A stretch of 6,154 bases of DNA, from the NCBI GenBank assembly GCA_024709705.1, contig JANJWE010000051.1, forward strand, positions 1 through 6,154. Reading direction: 5' to 3'. The notes under the pieces were generated by a model. It did no database searches. It saw only the letters and a program-made list of their open reading frames with translations, and was not told where the DNA came from. A program made the position numbers and the translations under genes. Of the stretch, positions 1 to 5,480 are shown one piece after another. The stretch's first letter is position 1, and every line of letters begins with the position of its first letter. This DNA comes from Flavobacterium sp. GTDB taxonomy: Bacteria > Bacteroidota > Bacteroidia > Flavobacteriales > Flavobacteriaceae.

Positions 1-77
1 CTATCACCCATAACCATTTCCATATCCCTCCATAAACATTTTCAATTCTTTAACTACTGTTTCTCTACTTTTCGTAT

Positions 78-85
78 TATCTTTG
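78..85 (+). promoter_or_regulatory. Candidate -7 promoter box for the mrp-nfu operon
   Basis: TATCTTTG matches the Bacteroidota housekeeping -7 consensus TAnnTTTG exactly. It lies 75 bases before the mrp ATG, giving a leader of roughly 65-75 nt if transcription starts a few bases downstream. The expected TTTG-like -33 element is weak: the best candidate is the ACTG at 56-59, 18 bases upstream. The leader between the box and the ATG is A/T-rich with no obvious structured element. The call rests on a motif match only. Confidence 0.5.
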
Positions 86-160
86 CAATCTAAATTCAGT
101 TTAAATAAAAACGGAATTTTTTATAAACTAAATAGCTCACGGTTAGAGATAAAATAATTT

Positions 161-1306
161 ATGAAACTCGATAGAAAAGAAATACTTAAAGCTTTAGAAA
201 CCATTTCTGTAGCTGGTGAAGGAAAAAATATGGTGGAAAGTGGAGCTGTACAAAATGTACTCACTTTTGGCGATGAAGTGGTGGTAGATTTACTTTTGTC
301 AACACCGGCATTGCACATCAAAAAAAGAGCAGAGGTTGATATCATCAAAACCATTCACGATTTGGTATATGAAAAAGCCAAAGTAAAAGTAAACATCAAA
401 GTTGAAGCTCCCGAAAAACCTGAAAACCCAAATCTTATAAAAGGAAAACCCATCCCGGGAATTAGTAATATCGTAGCCGTAGCCTCTGGAAAAGGAGGTG
501 TTGGGAAATCTACCGTAACTGCCAATTTAGCCGTAACGTTGGCTAAAATGGGATTCAATGTTGGGGTGCTTGATGCCGATATTTACGGACCATCAATGCC
601 CATTATGTTTGATGTCGAAAATGCTAAACCGATCTCGGTTGAGGTAGATGGAAAATCAAAAATGAAACCCGTAGAAAGCTACGAAGTTAAAATTCTTTCC
701 ATTGGATTTTTTACCAAACCCGACCAAGCTGTTATCTGGCGTGGACCCATGGCTGCCAAAGCCTTAAACCAAATGATTTTTGATGCCGATTGGGGCCAAC
801 TTGATTTCCTTTTAATCGATTTGCCTCCCGGAACCGGTGACATTCACCTTTCTATCATGCAATCGCTTCCTATCACCGGAGCTGTTGTAGTGAGTACACC
901 ACAAGCCGTAGCTTTGGCCGATGCTAAAAAAGGAGTTTCCATGTTTAAATCAGACGCCATCAGTGTTCCGGTTTTAGGAATTATCGAAAACATGGCCTAT
1001 TTCACACCGGAAGAACTACCAAATAACAAATATTATATCTTTGGAAAAGAAGGTGCCAAAAACCTAGCCGAAGATTTGCAAGTGCCCGTTTTAGGTGAGA
1101 TTCCACTTGTGCAAAGCATCCGTGAAGCGGGAGATTACGGTCGTCCTGCCGCGTTGCAAACGGCTACTCCATTAGAAACCGCTTTCGAGGAAATAGCTAG
1201 AAACGTTGTACAAGAGGTTGTGGAACGAAATGAAACGTTGCCACCCACCGAAGCAATCAAAATAACTACCATGGCTGGTTGTTCAGCTGTAAAAGGGAAA
1301 AAATAA
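161..1306 (+). CDS. mrp: Mrp/ApbC/NBP35-type P-loop ATPase, Fe-S cluster carrier
   Basis: This 381-residue protein has an N-terminal MIP18/DUF59-like domain (about residues 5-80), a linker, and a SIMIBI-class P-loop ATPase domain (about 100-355). The deviant Walker A GKGGVGKS is at 110-117, the DADIYGPS segment at 138-145 and IDLPPGTGD at 219-227, all hallmarks of Mrp/NBP35 proteins. Family members are cytosolic ATP-dependent carriers that hold an Fe-S cluster and pass it to apoproteins. The usual CxxC after the ENM motif (277-279) is absent: the loop reads FTPEELPNNKYYIFG. The only cysteine in the protein is Cys374 in the tail MAGCSAVKGKK. Length is normal for Mrp proteins with the N-terminal domain. 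The ATG at 161 is chosen because it begins the MIP18-like domain in register and follows an A/T-rich leader. The stop overlaps the next start by one base, so the two genes are probably translationally coupled. The family call is firm; the cluster-carrier role here is inferred. Confidence 0.93.
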   Translation: MKLDRKEILKALETISVAGEGKNMVESGAVQNVLTFGDEVVVDLLLSTPALHIKKRAEVDIIKTIHDLVYEKAKVKVNIKVEAPEKPENPNLIKGKPIPGISNIVAVASGKGGVGKSTVTANLAVTLAKMGFNVGVLDADIYGPSMPIMFDVENAKPISVEVDGKSKMKPVESYEVKILSIGFFTKPDQAVIWRGPMAAKALNQMIFDADWGQLDFLLIDLPPGTGDIHLSIMQSLPITGAVVVSTPQAVALADAKKGVSMFKSDAISVPVLGIIENMAYFTPEELPNNKYYIFGKEGAKNLAEDLQVPVLGEIPLVQSIREAGDYGRPAALQTATPLETAFEEIARNVVQEVVERNETLPPTEAIKITTMAGCSAVKGKK

Positions 1307-1545
1307 TGACAAAAGAAGAAATCAAAATCGGAATAGAAAATGCGTTGAATGAAATTCGACCTTTTCTCGAGTCAGACGGTGGAAACATTTCATTGGTTGA
1401 TATCATCGAAGACAAACACGTAAAAGTACGTCTCGAAGGGGCTTGCGTAGCTTGTAGTGTGAACCAAATGACGTTGAAAGCCGGTGTAGAAACGACCATC
1501 AAAAAATACGTTCCTCAAATCGAAACCGTCGAAAACGTAGCTTAA
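1306..1545 (+). CDS. NifU C-terminal (Nfu) domain Fe-S scaffold/carrier protein
   Basis: This 79-residue protein consists of a single Nfu domain. Its CxxC (Cys47 and Cys50 in GACVACSVNQMTLKAG) corresponds to the motif that binds a [4Fe-4S] cluster at the dimer interface in Nfu proteins. The proline that usually follows the second cysteine is replaced by serine. The upstream segments IRPFLESDGGNISLVDI and VKVRLEGAC also match the family. There is no N-terminal NifU scaffold or A-type domain, so this is a stand-alone Nfu. The start is placed at ATG 1306-1308, which shares its A with the upstream stop (TAATG). A longer frame opening at 1279 would only add residues encoded inside mrp and starts mid-gene. 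An AAAGGG run about 10 bases upstream could help re-initiation. Tight coupling to mrp suggests that the two proteins work in Fe-S assembly or transfer. Confidence 0.93.
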   Translation: MTKEEIKIGIENALNEIRPFLESDGGNISLVDIIEDKHVKVRLEGACVACSVNQMTLKAGVETTIKKYVPQIETVENVA

Positions 1546-1551
1546 TTTTTT

Positions 1552-1651
1552 GGGCGTGCCCACAAGGGTCGGGCTTTCACCACTCGCTTTTTTGAGTCAT
1601 CCCGAAGGGCTGCCTCAAAAAGAGCTCAAATAATGGTTCAATCCCTCACGC
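1552..1651. repeat. Structured palindromic intergenic element, possibly dispersed in the genome
   Basis: This unit of about 100 bases starts seven bases after the nfu stop and has nested self-complementarity. GCGTG (1554-1558) pairs with CACGC (1647-1651), AGGG (1565-1568) with CCCT (1643-1646), and an inner arm 1586-1596 with 1614-1625 (GCTTTTTTGAG against CTCAAAAAGAGC, one bulge). A small CCCGAAGGG hairpin sits in the loop (1601-1609), and GGGCGTGCCC (1552-1561) is nearly palindromic by itself. It is more GC-rich at its ends than the surrounding intergenic DNA, and neither strand offers a convincing ORF. From memory, similar GGGTCGGGCTTTC...ATCCCTCACGC strings recur between genes in Flavobacterium genomes; this is a recollection and was not searched. 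It could serve as a 3' processing or terminator structure for mrp-nfu. The bounds are approximate. Confidence 0.55.
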
Positions 1652-1699
1652 AAATCGTGCCAACTGATAAAAATCATATTCCAAAGATTAAAGAACAAC

Positions 1700-1707
1700 T
1701 ATTTTCG
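1700..1707 (+). promoter_or_regulatory. Weak candidate -7 promoter box for the reductase gene
   Basis: TATTTTCG matches TAnnTTTG except for one base (C for T at position 7). It lies 66 bases before the reductase ATG and just upstream of the tandem-repeat hairpin, which would put that hairpin in the mRNA leader. No clear TTTG-like -33 element is visible. It is listed because the gene is separated from mrp-nfu by 220 bases and the palindromic element, so a promoter of its own is expected. Confidence 0.25.
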
Positions 1708-1724
1708 TAAAGTAAAATTTAAAA

Positions 1725-1756
1725 ACTGAGTTACTCAGCAACTCAGTAACTCAGTA
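1725..1756 (+). repeat. Three 8-bp tandem repeats with an inverted copy, hairpin upstream of the reductase
   Basis: Three direct copies of an octamer occupy 1733-1756: ACTCAGCA, ACTCAGTA, ACTCAGTA, followed by a partial ACTT. An inverted copy at 1725-1735 (ACTGAGTTACT) pairs perfectly over 11 bp with 1745-1755, leaving a 9-base loop. The array ends nine bases before the reductase ATG, so in mRNA the hairpin would lie at the ribosome-binding region. Three near-identical units are too few for a CRISPR and have no spacers. A role in translation control, protein binding or transcription is possible, but none is shown. Confidence 0.8.
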
Positions 1757-1765
1757 ACTTAAAAA

Positions 1766-2824
1766 ATGATACAAACCGATATACTCATCATTGGTGCCGG
1801 TCCAACCGGACTTTTTGCGGTTTTTGAAGCCGGATTATTAAAATTAAAATGCCATATCATAGATGCACTTCCACAACCCGGAGGTCAACTGGCCGAATTA
1901 TATCCTAAAAAACCTATATACGATATTCCGGGCTATCCCGAAGTGTTGGCGGGAGATTTGGTAAACAATTTAATGGAACAAATTAAGCAATTTCAACCTG
2001 GATTTACACTGGGAGAAACTGCAGAAACCATTGATAAACAAGACGATGGAAGTTTTATTGTGACTACCAACAAAGGAACAAAACATCAAGCTAAAGCGAT
2101 TGCTATTGCGGGAGGTTTAGGGACATTTGAACCCAGAAAACCTATTTTAAAAGACCTTGAATTTTACGAATTAGAGGATCGGGGAGTAGATTACTTTGTA
2201 AAAGATCCTGAAAAATATCGGGGTAAGAAAATCGTAATTTCCGGTGGTGGAGATTCGGCTTTAGATTGGAGTATTTTTCTTTCTGATGTAGCTTCAGAAG
2301 TAACTTTAGTACACCGCAGAAACGAATTTCGTGGAGCATTAGATTCCGTAGAGAAGGTACAAGAATTAAAAAATGCCGGAAAAATTAAATTGATTACACC
2401 CGCTGAGGTAATTGGTTTCAAAGGTTCAGAACGCATAGAATCGGTGGATATCGAAATCAATGGAGCCCGCATGAATGTAGAAACCGATTATTTCATTCCT
2501 CTATTTGGCTTAACTCCAAAATTAGGAGCCATCGCCAATTGGGGATTGGAAATCGAAAAAAATGCCATAAAAGTAAATAACGCCTTAGATTATCAAACCA
2601 ACATCGAAGGAATTTATGCCATTGGTGATGTAAACATCTATCCCGGGAAACTAAAACTCATTTTATGCGGATTCCACGAAGCGACTTTAATGTGTCAAAG
2701 TGTTTACAATAGATTGAATCCCGGTAAAAAATACGTCTTAAAATACACTACCGTTTCCGGTGTAGATGGTTTTGACGGAACCCGAAAAGAAGCTGAAAAA
2801 GCAGTTGTAAAATCGATAGAATAA
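1766..2824 (+). CDS. Ferredoxin--NAD(P)+ reductase, thioredoxin-reductase-like type
   Basis: This 352-residue FAD/NAD(P)-dependent oxidoreductase resembles the YumC-type ferredoxin reductases of Bacillus and related enzymes. The FAD-binding GxGxxG is G10-A-G-P-T-G15, followed by PGGQL (38-42). The NADPH-binding domain carries SGGGDSALDW (159-168) and the HRR (183-185) expected to contact the 2'-phosphate of NADPH. The second FAD motif is AIGDVN (285-290). The redox-active CxxC of true thioredoxin reductases is absent; the central segment reads FYELEDRGVDYFV, as in the reductase branch. The C-terminal extension past residue 320 is typical of this type. It is expected to move electrons from NADPH to a cytosolic ferredoxin, and the next gene encodes a [2Fe-2S] ferredoxin, its likely partner. 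The ATG at 1766 starts directly at the Rossmann strand and follows an A-run without a Shine-Dalgarno sequence. Family assignment is strong; nicotinamide preference and partner are inferred. Confidence 0.92.
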   Translation: MIQTDILIIGAGPTGLFAVFEAGLLKLKCHIIDALPQPGGQLAELYPKKPIYDIPGYPEVLAGDLVNNLMEQIKQFQPGFTLGETAETIDKQDDGSFIVTTNKGTKHQAKAIAIAGGLGTFEPRKPILKDLEFYELEDRGVDYFVKDPEKYRGKKIVISGGGDSALDWSIFLSDVASEVTLVHRRNEFRGALDSVEKVQELKNAGKIKLITPAEVIGFKGSERIESVDIEINGARMNVETDYFIPLFGLTPKLGAIANWGLEIEKNAIKVNNALDYQTNIEGIYAIGDVNIYPGKLKLILCGFHEATLMCQSVYNRLNPGKKYVLKYTTVSGVDGFDGTRKEAEKAVVKSIE

Positions 2825-2832
2825 TATTATTT

Positions 2833-2906
2833 GTTTCAAGTTTCAGGTTTCAAGTTTTTTGGCAACCTGAAACCTGAAACCTGAAACCTGAAACTTGAAA
2901 CCTGAA
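2833..2906 (+). repeat. 7-bp tandem repeats in both orientations, long hairpin upstream of ferredoxin
   Basis: Six direct heptamers lie at 2865-2906: ACCTGAA four times, then ACTTGAA, then ACCTGAA. Three inverted heptamers lie at 2834-2854 (TTTCAAG, TTTCAGG, TTTCAAG). The arms 2833-2847 and 2887-2901 are perfectly complementary over 15 bp. The stem can continue to 2858/2876 with one A-C mismatch and one G-T pair, giving about 26 pairs around a 17-base loop. It starts nine bases after the reductase stop and ends nine bases before the ferredoxin ATG, filling the intergenic gap. The extra units allow the left arm to pair in alternative registers. Slippage or recombination could change the copy number. 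Confidence 0.85.
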
Positions 2907-2915
2907 GCAAAAACT

Positions 2916-3248
2916 ATGTCACAAGACATCACGATTAGAATTACCGACCGAAACGGAGTAAAACACGAAGTGCAAGCTCCAACCGATATGAACATGAACC
3001 TCATGGAACTCATTCGTGCTTACGAGTTAGCCGAAGAAGGTACTGTAGGCGTTTGTGGTGGAATGGCTATGTGTGCTTCTTGTCAATGTTATATATTGAA
3101 TGACGTAATTTCACTGGAACGAAATCCGGATGAAGAAGCTATGCTTTGGGAAGCTTATCATGTAAAAGAAAACTCTCGGCTAGGCTGTCAGATTCCTATA
3201 ACTCAGGAAATTGATGGATTAGAAATTGAAATTGCCCCGGAGCAGTAA
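2916..3248 (+). CDS. [2Fe-2S] ferredoxin, adrenodoxin/Isc type
   Basis: This 110-residue single-domain ferredoxin carries electrons in the cytosol. Cluster ligands are Cys47, Cys53, Cys56 and Cys91, a C-x5-C-x2-C-x34-C pattern that matches the adrenodoxin/Isc class closely (36 residues in the last gap of adrenodoxin) and not plant-type ferredoxins. The core motif is VCGGMAMCASCQCY. The additional Cys58 gives a C-x-C after the third ligand, as in the CHC of E. coli Fdx. The ferredoxin fold is further supported by the MNLMELIR helix (27-34) and RLGCQI (88-93). The start is ATG 2916; a TTG at 2895 in the same frame lies inside the tandem repeat and would add seven repeat-encoded residues, so it is rejected. 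It is probably cotranscribed with the reductase, 91 bases downstream of it, and may receive electrons from it for Fe-S assembly, as Isc ferredoxins do. That role is inferred from class and neighbours. Confidence 0.92.
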   Translation: MSQDITIRITDRNGVKHEVQAPTDMNMNLMELIRAYELAEEGTVGVCGGMAMCASCQCYILNDVISLERNPDEEAMLWEAYHVKENSRLGCQIPITQEIDGLEIEIAPEQ

Positions 3249-3265
3249 AAAAAGGTATATATTAT

Positions 3266-3299
3266 AAAAAAAGCGGTAACATTTGTTACCGCTTTTTTT
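3266..3299. terminator. Bidirectional intrinsic terminator between convergent genes
   Basis: GCGGTAAC (3273-3280) and GTTACCGC (3285-3292) form a perfect 8-bp stem around ATTT. It is flanked by seven A (3266-3272) and seven T (3293-3299), extending the inverted repeat to 15 bp. Read rightward it ends the ferredoxin transcript 18 bases after the stop; read leftward the A-run becomes a U-run and ends the metalloprotease transcript. One symmetric element serves both convergent genes. Confidence 0.92.
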
Positions 3300-3317
3300 G
3301 TTAAATAAGATAAAGTT

Positions 3318-5366
3318 CTAATTTTTGATGAACTCTAAAGTTTTAGAGTAATTGTCATTTGAAAGTTTGATAAAATAAACTCCATTTGAAAAATTAGAAG
3401 TGTCAAGTGAAATATTGTCTGTTGAAACTAATTTTTGGGTAGTAATTACTTGTCCTAACATATTGTAAACCGTATATGAGGTTGGGGTTTCAACGGGGTT
3501 TGCAATGTGTACATTCAATAGACCAGATGTTGGATTTGGATGTAATACAACTGTACCAAAAGCTTCGTTTGAACCTACACTTAATAAATTCGTACTAAAT
3601 GTTACGGTTTCAGAACCTCCAAATTCTCCACCTTCGGCAATAATTTGTCCGGAGTTGGTTAATAATCTGTAATAACCAAGACCCCAATCACAGCAAATTC
3701 CGTCAAAAGCAGCATCATTGATAGTAAATGCATAACATGTATTAGTTCCAGCAGTTACATTTTGTGTTATTAAAGCAGGTAAAGAACCTGTATCAGAATA
3801 AGGGCCTCCAGAAGCTACAATGGCACCTGTAGAAAGGTTGGTAAGATTCCATGTGGTTTCACTACCATATCGGTCTCTTTGTAATTGTATTGTTATTTGA
3901 GTAGCCACAAAATTTGAAGTTGTTTTGAAAGCAATAGAAGAAGCATCATTAGGGCTGTATTGATCTGGATTCCCATTTACAGATGTAATAGAAATGTTGA
4001 ATACATTATCTCCTGATGCGGCAGTTAAGTTGGGTAATGAAAAATTAGCAGTTCCGCCTACTGCCAAAGAACCATTCCAGTTGTAAGTTTGATTGGTTCC
4101 GCCATTAATATTGTAAGTGATAACTGCAGAAGTCATCGCAACAGTTCCGGTATTAGTTAAAGTTAAAGAAGGAGTGAAAATAGTTGAACAACTTAATAAA
4201 TTTAAACTATTTACTCTTAATCTACCATTAAACTGGTATGATTGTCCCACATTACATACGTTTGCATTTAATCCTACCCTTCTCGGTGAATTTAAAGCTA
4301 CGGCTCTCATTCTTGTTTTCTGATCTTGAGTAAAAATGTTCATACAGTAGTCGTCACTGTAATCCATATAGTTGTTAACCATGTCAAGTCCAGGTGCAGA
4401 TGGGCAAGAGTCAGATCCTAACTGACAAAAATAATGTTCAGTATTTGCAGCTGGGGTATCCGGACAATAGTCTTGGAAACTGTCAGTTGCATTTACGGTA
4501 CAGCTGCTATTATCTCCCCATATATGACGCAATCCAAAACAATGACCAATTTCGTGCGTTGTAGTTCTACCTTTGTCAAGGTCAGTGAAGTAAGAGCCTG
4601 GAGCTAATGTAGAAGTACCAAAACATCTCCAATCTATGATTACTCCATCCGTTTGAGCAGGACCACCAATAGGGTTTATTCCTCCAAGTCCAGATGCATC
4701 GGGAAATTGAGCAAAACCTAAAACGCCATCCAAATCACCACCAAACTCACAAACCCAAATATTGAAATAACGATTTGGATCCCATTGTGTTTGTGGTTTT
4801 AAAATGGTTTCAACATTGTTATATCCCCATGTTGTACCCCCTAAATTGACACGATTAATACCGGTAGTAACTCCACCATCCGGATTTGTTCTGGCTAAAC
4901 AAAATTCAATTTCTACATCGGCTCCAACTGGATCAGAGTTGAATCCCGGTGTTCCCATCATTCGTCTAAAATCTTGATTAAGTACAGTAATTTGAGATTG
5001 AACACGCGTATCAGAAATATTTCTACCTGTACCAACTGCCTGGCCACTGTGAATAACGTGAACTACAACGGGAATAGTAATTACATTGTTTACATTTCGT
5101 CCTAGTTCTCTTTGTCTTTTGATTTCTTGGATTTTTGGTGCAATCCAATTCTCAAATGCTTCTGTATCAGCTCTATCTGGATGTTTCTCTTGTAAATAGG
5201 CTTCATATTCGGTACTGGCACATCTTACATGGCCTGTAACAGGGTTTACGCTTTGGATTGTTTTTCCAAAAACTTTTCTACCTTCCGTTGATTTGCCTTG
5301 AGCAAATAGTAGAAAAGGCATTAAAATTGCCAAGTAAGGCAAAAATTTTAAAGTAATGATTTTCAT
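3318..5366 (-). CDS. Secreted M43-family zinc metalloprotease with T9SS type A sorting domain
   Basis: This 682-residue exported protease begins with a Sec signal peptide (about 1-23, hydrophobic LPYLAILMPFLLFAQG). A propeptide (about 24-95) follows, containing VRCASTEYEAYL with Cys49, which fits the RC motif thought to cap the zinc in pro-forms of this family. The catalytic domain (about 96-365) carries HEIGHCFGLRH, with zinc ligands His271, His275 and His281 and catalytic Glu272. The Met-turn is in NYMDYSDDYCMN (Met334). Many cysteines there (156, 206, 248, 276, 289, 301, 314, 321, 341) suggest disulfides. A beta-rich CARDB-like segment (about 380-480) precedes a module with NDAAFDGICCDWG (550-562). 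The last about 78 residues, from VVLHPNPTSGLLNV, form a type A T9SS sorting domain, so the protein is probably carried across the outer membrane and released or anchored. Family relatives include ulilysin and cytophagalysin; the substrate is unknown. The ATG at 5366 directly precedes the signal peptide. Confidence 0.93.
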   Translation of the reverse strand: MKIITLKFLPYLAILMPFLLFAQGKSTEGRKVFGKTIQSVNPVTGHVRCASTEYEAYLQEKHPDRADTEAFENWIAPKIQEIKRQRELGRNVNNVITIPVVVHVIHSGQAVGTGRNISDTRVQSQITVLNQDFRRMMGTPGFNSDPVGADVEIEFCLARTNPDGGVTTGINRVNLGGTTWGYNNVETILKPQTQWDPNRYFNIWVCEFGGDLDGVLGFAQFPDASGLGGINPIGGPAQTDGVIIDWRCFGTSTLAPGSYFTDLDKGRTTTHEIGHCFGLRHIWGDNSSCTVNATDSFQDYCPDTPAANTEHYFCQLGSDSCPSAPGLDMVNNYMDYSDDYCMNIFTQDQKTRMRAVALNSPRRVGLNANVCNVGQSYQFNGRLRVNSLNLLSCSTIFTPSLTLTNTGTVAMTSAVITYNINGGTNQTYNWNGSLAVGGTANFSLPNLTAASGDNVFNISITSVNGNPDQYSPNDASSIAFKTTSNFVATQITIQLQRDRYGSETTWNLTNLSTGAIVASGGPYSDTGSLPALITQNVTAGTNTCYAFTINDAAFDGICCDWGLGYYRLLTNSGQIIAEGGEFGGSETVTFSTNLLSVGSNEAFGTVVLHPNPTSGLLNVHIANPVETPTSYTVYNMLGQVITTQKLVSTDNISLDTSNFSNGVYFIKLSNDNYSKTLEFIKN

Positions 5367-5384
5367 AAGGTTAGTTTATTATAA

Positions 5385-5406
5385 AAAATTTCCTCTACAA
5401 AGAGGA
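5385..5406 (-). terminator. Possible weak terminator or leader hairpin between hydrolase and metalloprotease
   Basis: TCCTCT (5391-5396) and AGAGGA (5401-5406) form a 6-bp stem around a 4-base loop. Read leftward the hairpin is followed by AA and six T (5385-5390), the form of a short intrinsic terminator for the hydrolase gene. It is also only about 20 bases upstream of the metalloprotease ATG, so it could lie in that gene's leader instead. The stem is short, so either role is tentative. Confidence 0.4.
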
Positions 5407-5451
5407 GTGGTTTAAATTAGGGGTGAAAGGTATGTATTTTTAAAAAAATGA

Positions 5452-5480
5452 CAAAGAAATGTTATATTTTTTTAAATCAA
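5452..5480 (-). promoter_or_regulatory. Weak candidate promoter for the metalloprotease
   Basis: On the minus strand, TTTCTTTG (5459-5452) differs from TAnnTTTG by one base. A TTG (5480-5478) lies 18 bases upstream, within the spacing seen in Bacteroidota promoters. It overlaps the hydrolase stop codon and would give a leader of about 80 nt containing the 5391-5406 hairpin. No exact consensus box is present in this 110-base gap. Confidence 0.25.

Noticed and set aside
3..35. Short plus-strand frame ending at a TAA, possible tail of an upstream gene
   Set aside because: Only ten codons are visible and they match nothing recognisable.
4..120. Minus-strand open frame of 38 codons with protein-like composition, ending in GYGNGYG
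   Set aside because: It is bounded upstream by an in-frame stop (121-123), its only ATGs lie in the last dozen codons, and it overlaps the best promoter box of mrp. Possibly a gene remnant, but nothing supports a gene.
1279..1305. Upstream start for the Nfu protein
   Set aside because: The added residues are encoded within mrp in another frame, and the Nfu domain begins naturally at the TAATG-overlapping ATG at 1306.
1266..1502. Minus-strand frame across the mrp-nfu junction
   Set aside because: It is a shadow of the Nfu reading frame with no independent support.
1766..2824. Thioredoxin reductase
   Set aside because: No redox-active CxxC is present in the central domain, and a ferredoxin gene follows; the ferredoxin reductase branch fits better.
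1725..2906. CRISPR-like array
   Set aside because: The units are 7-8 bp, contiguous without spacers, and no cas genes are present.
2895..2915. TTG start for the ferredoxin
   Set aside because: The seven extra residues come from the heptamer repeat; ATG 2916 begins the conserved domain.
4117..4323. Plus-strand frame of 68 codons inside the metalloprotease
   Set aside because: It is antisense to a well-supported gene and has no recognisable domain or start context.
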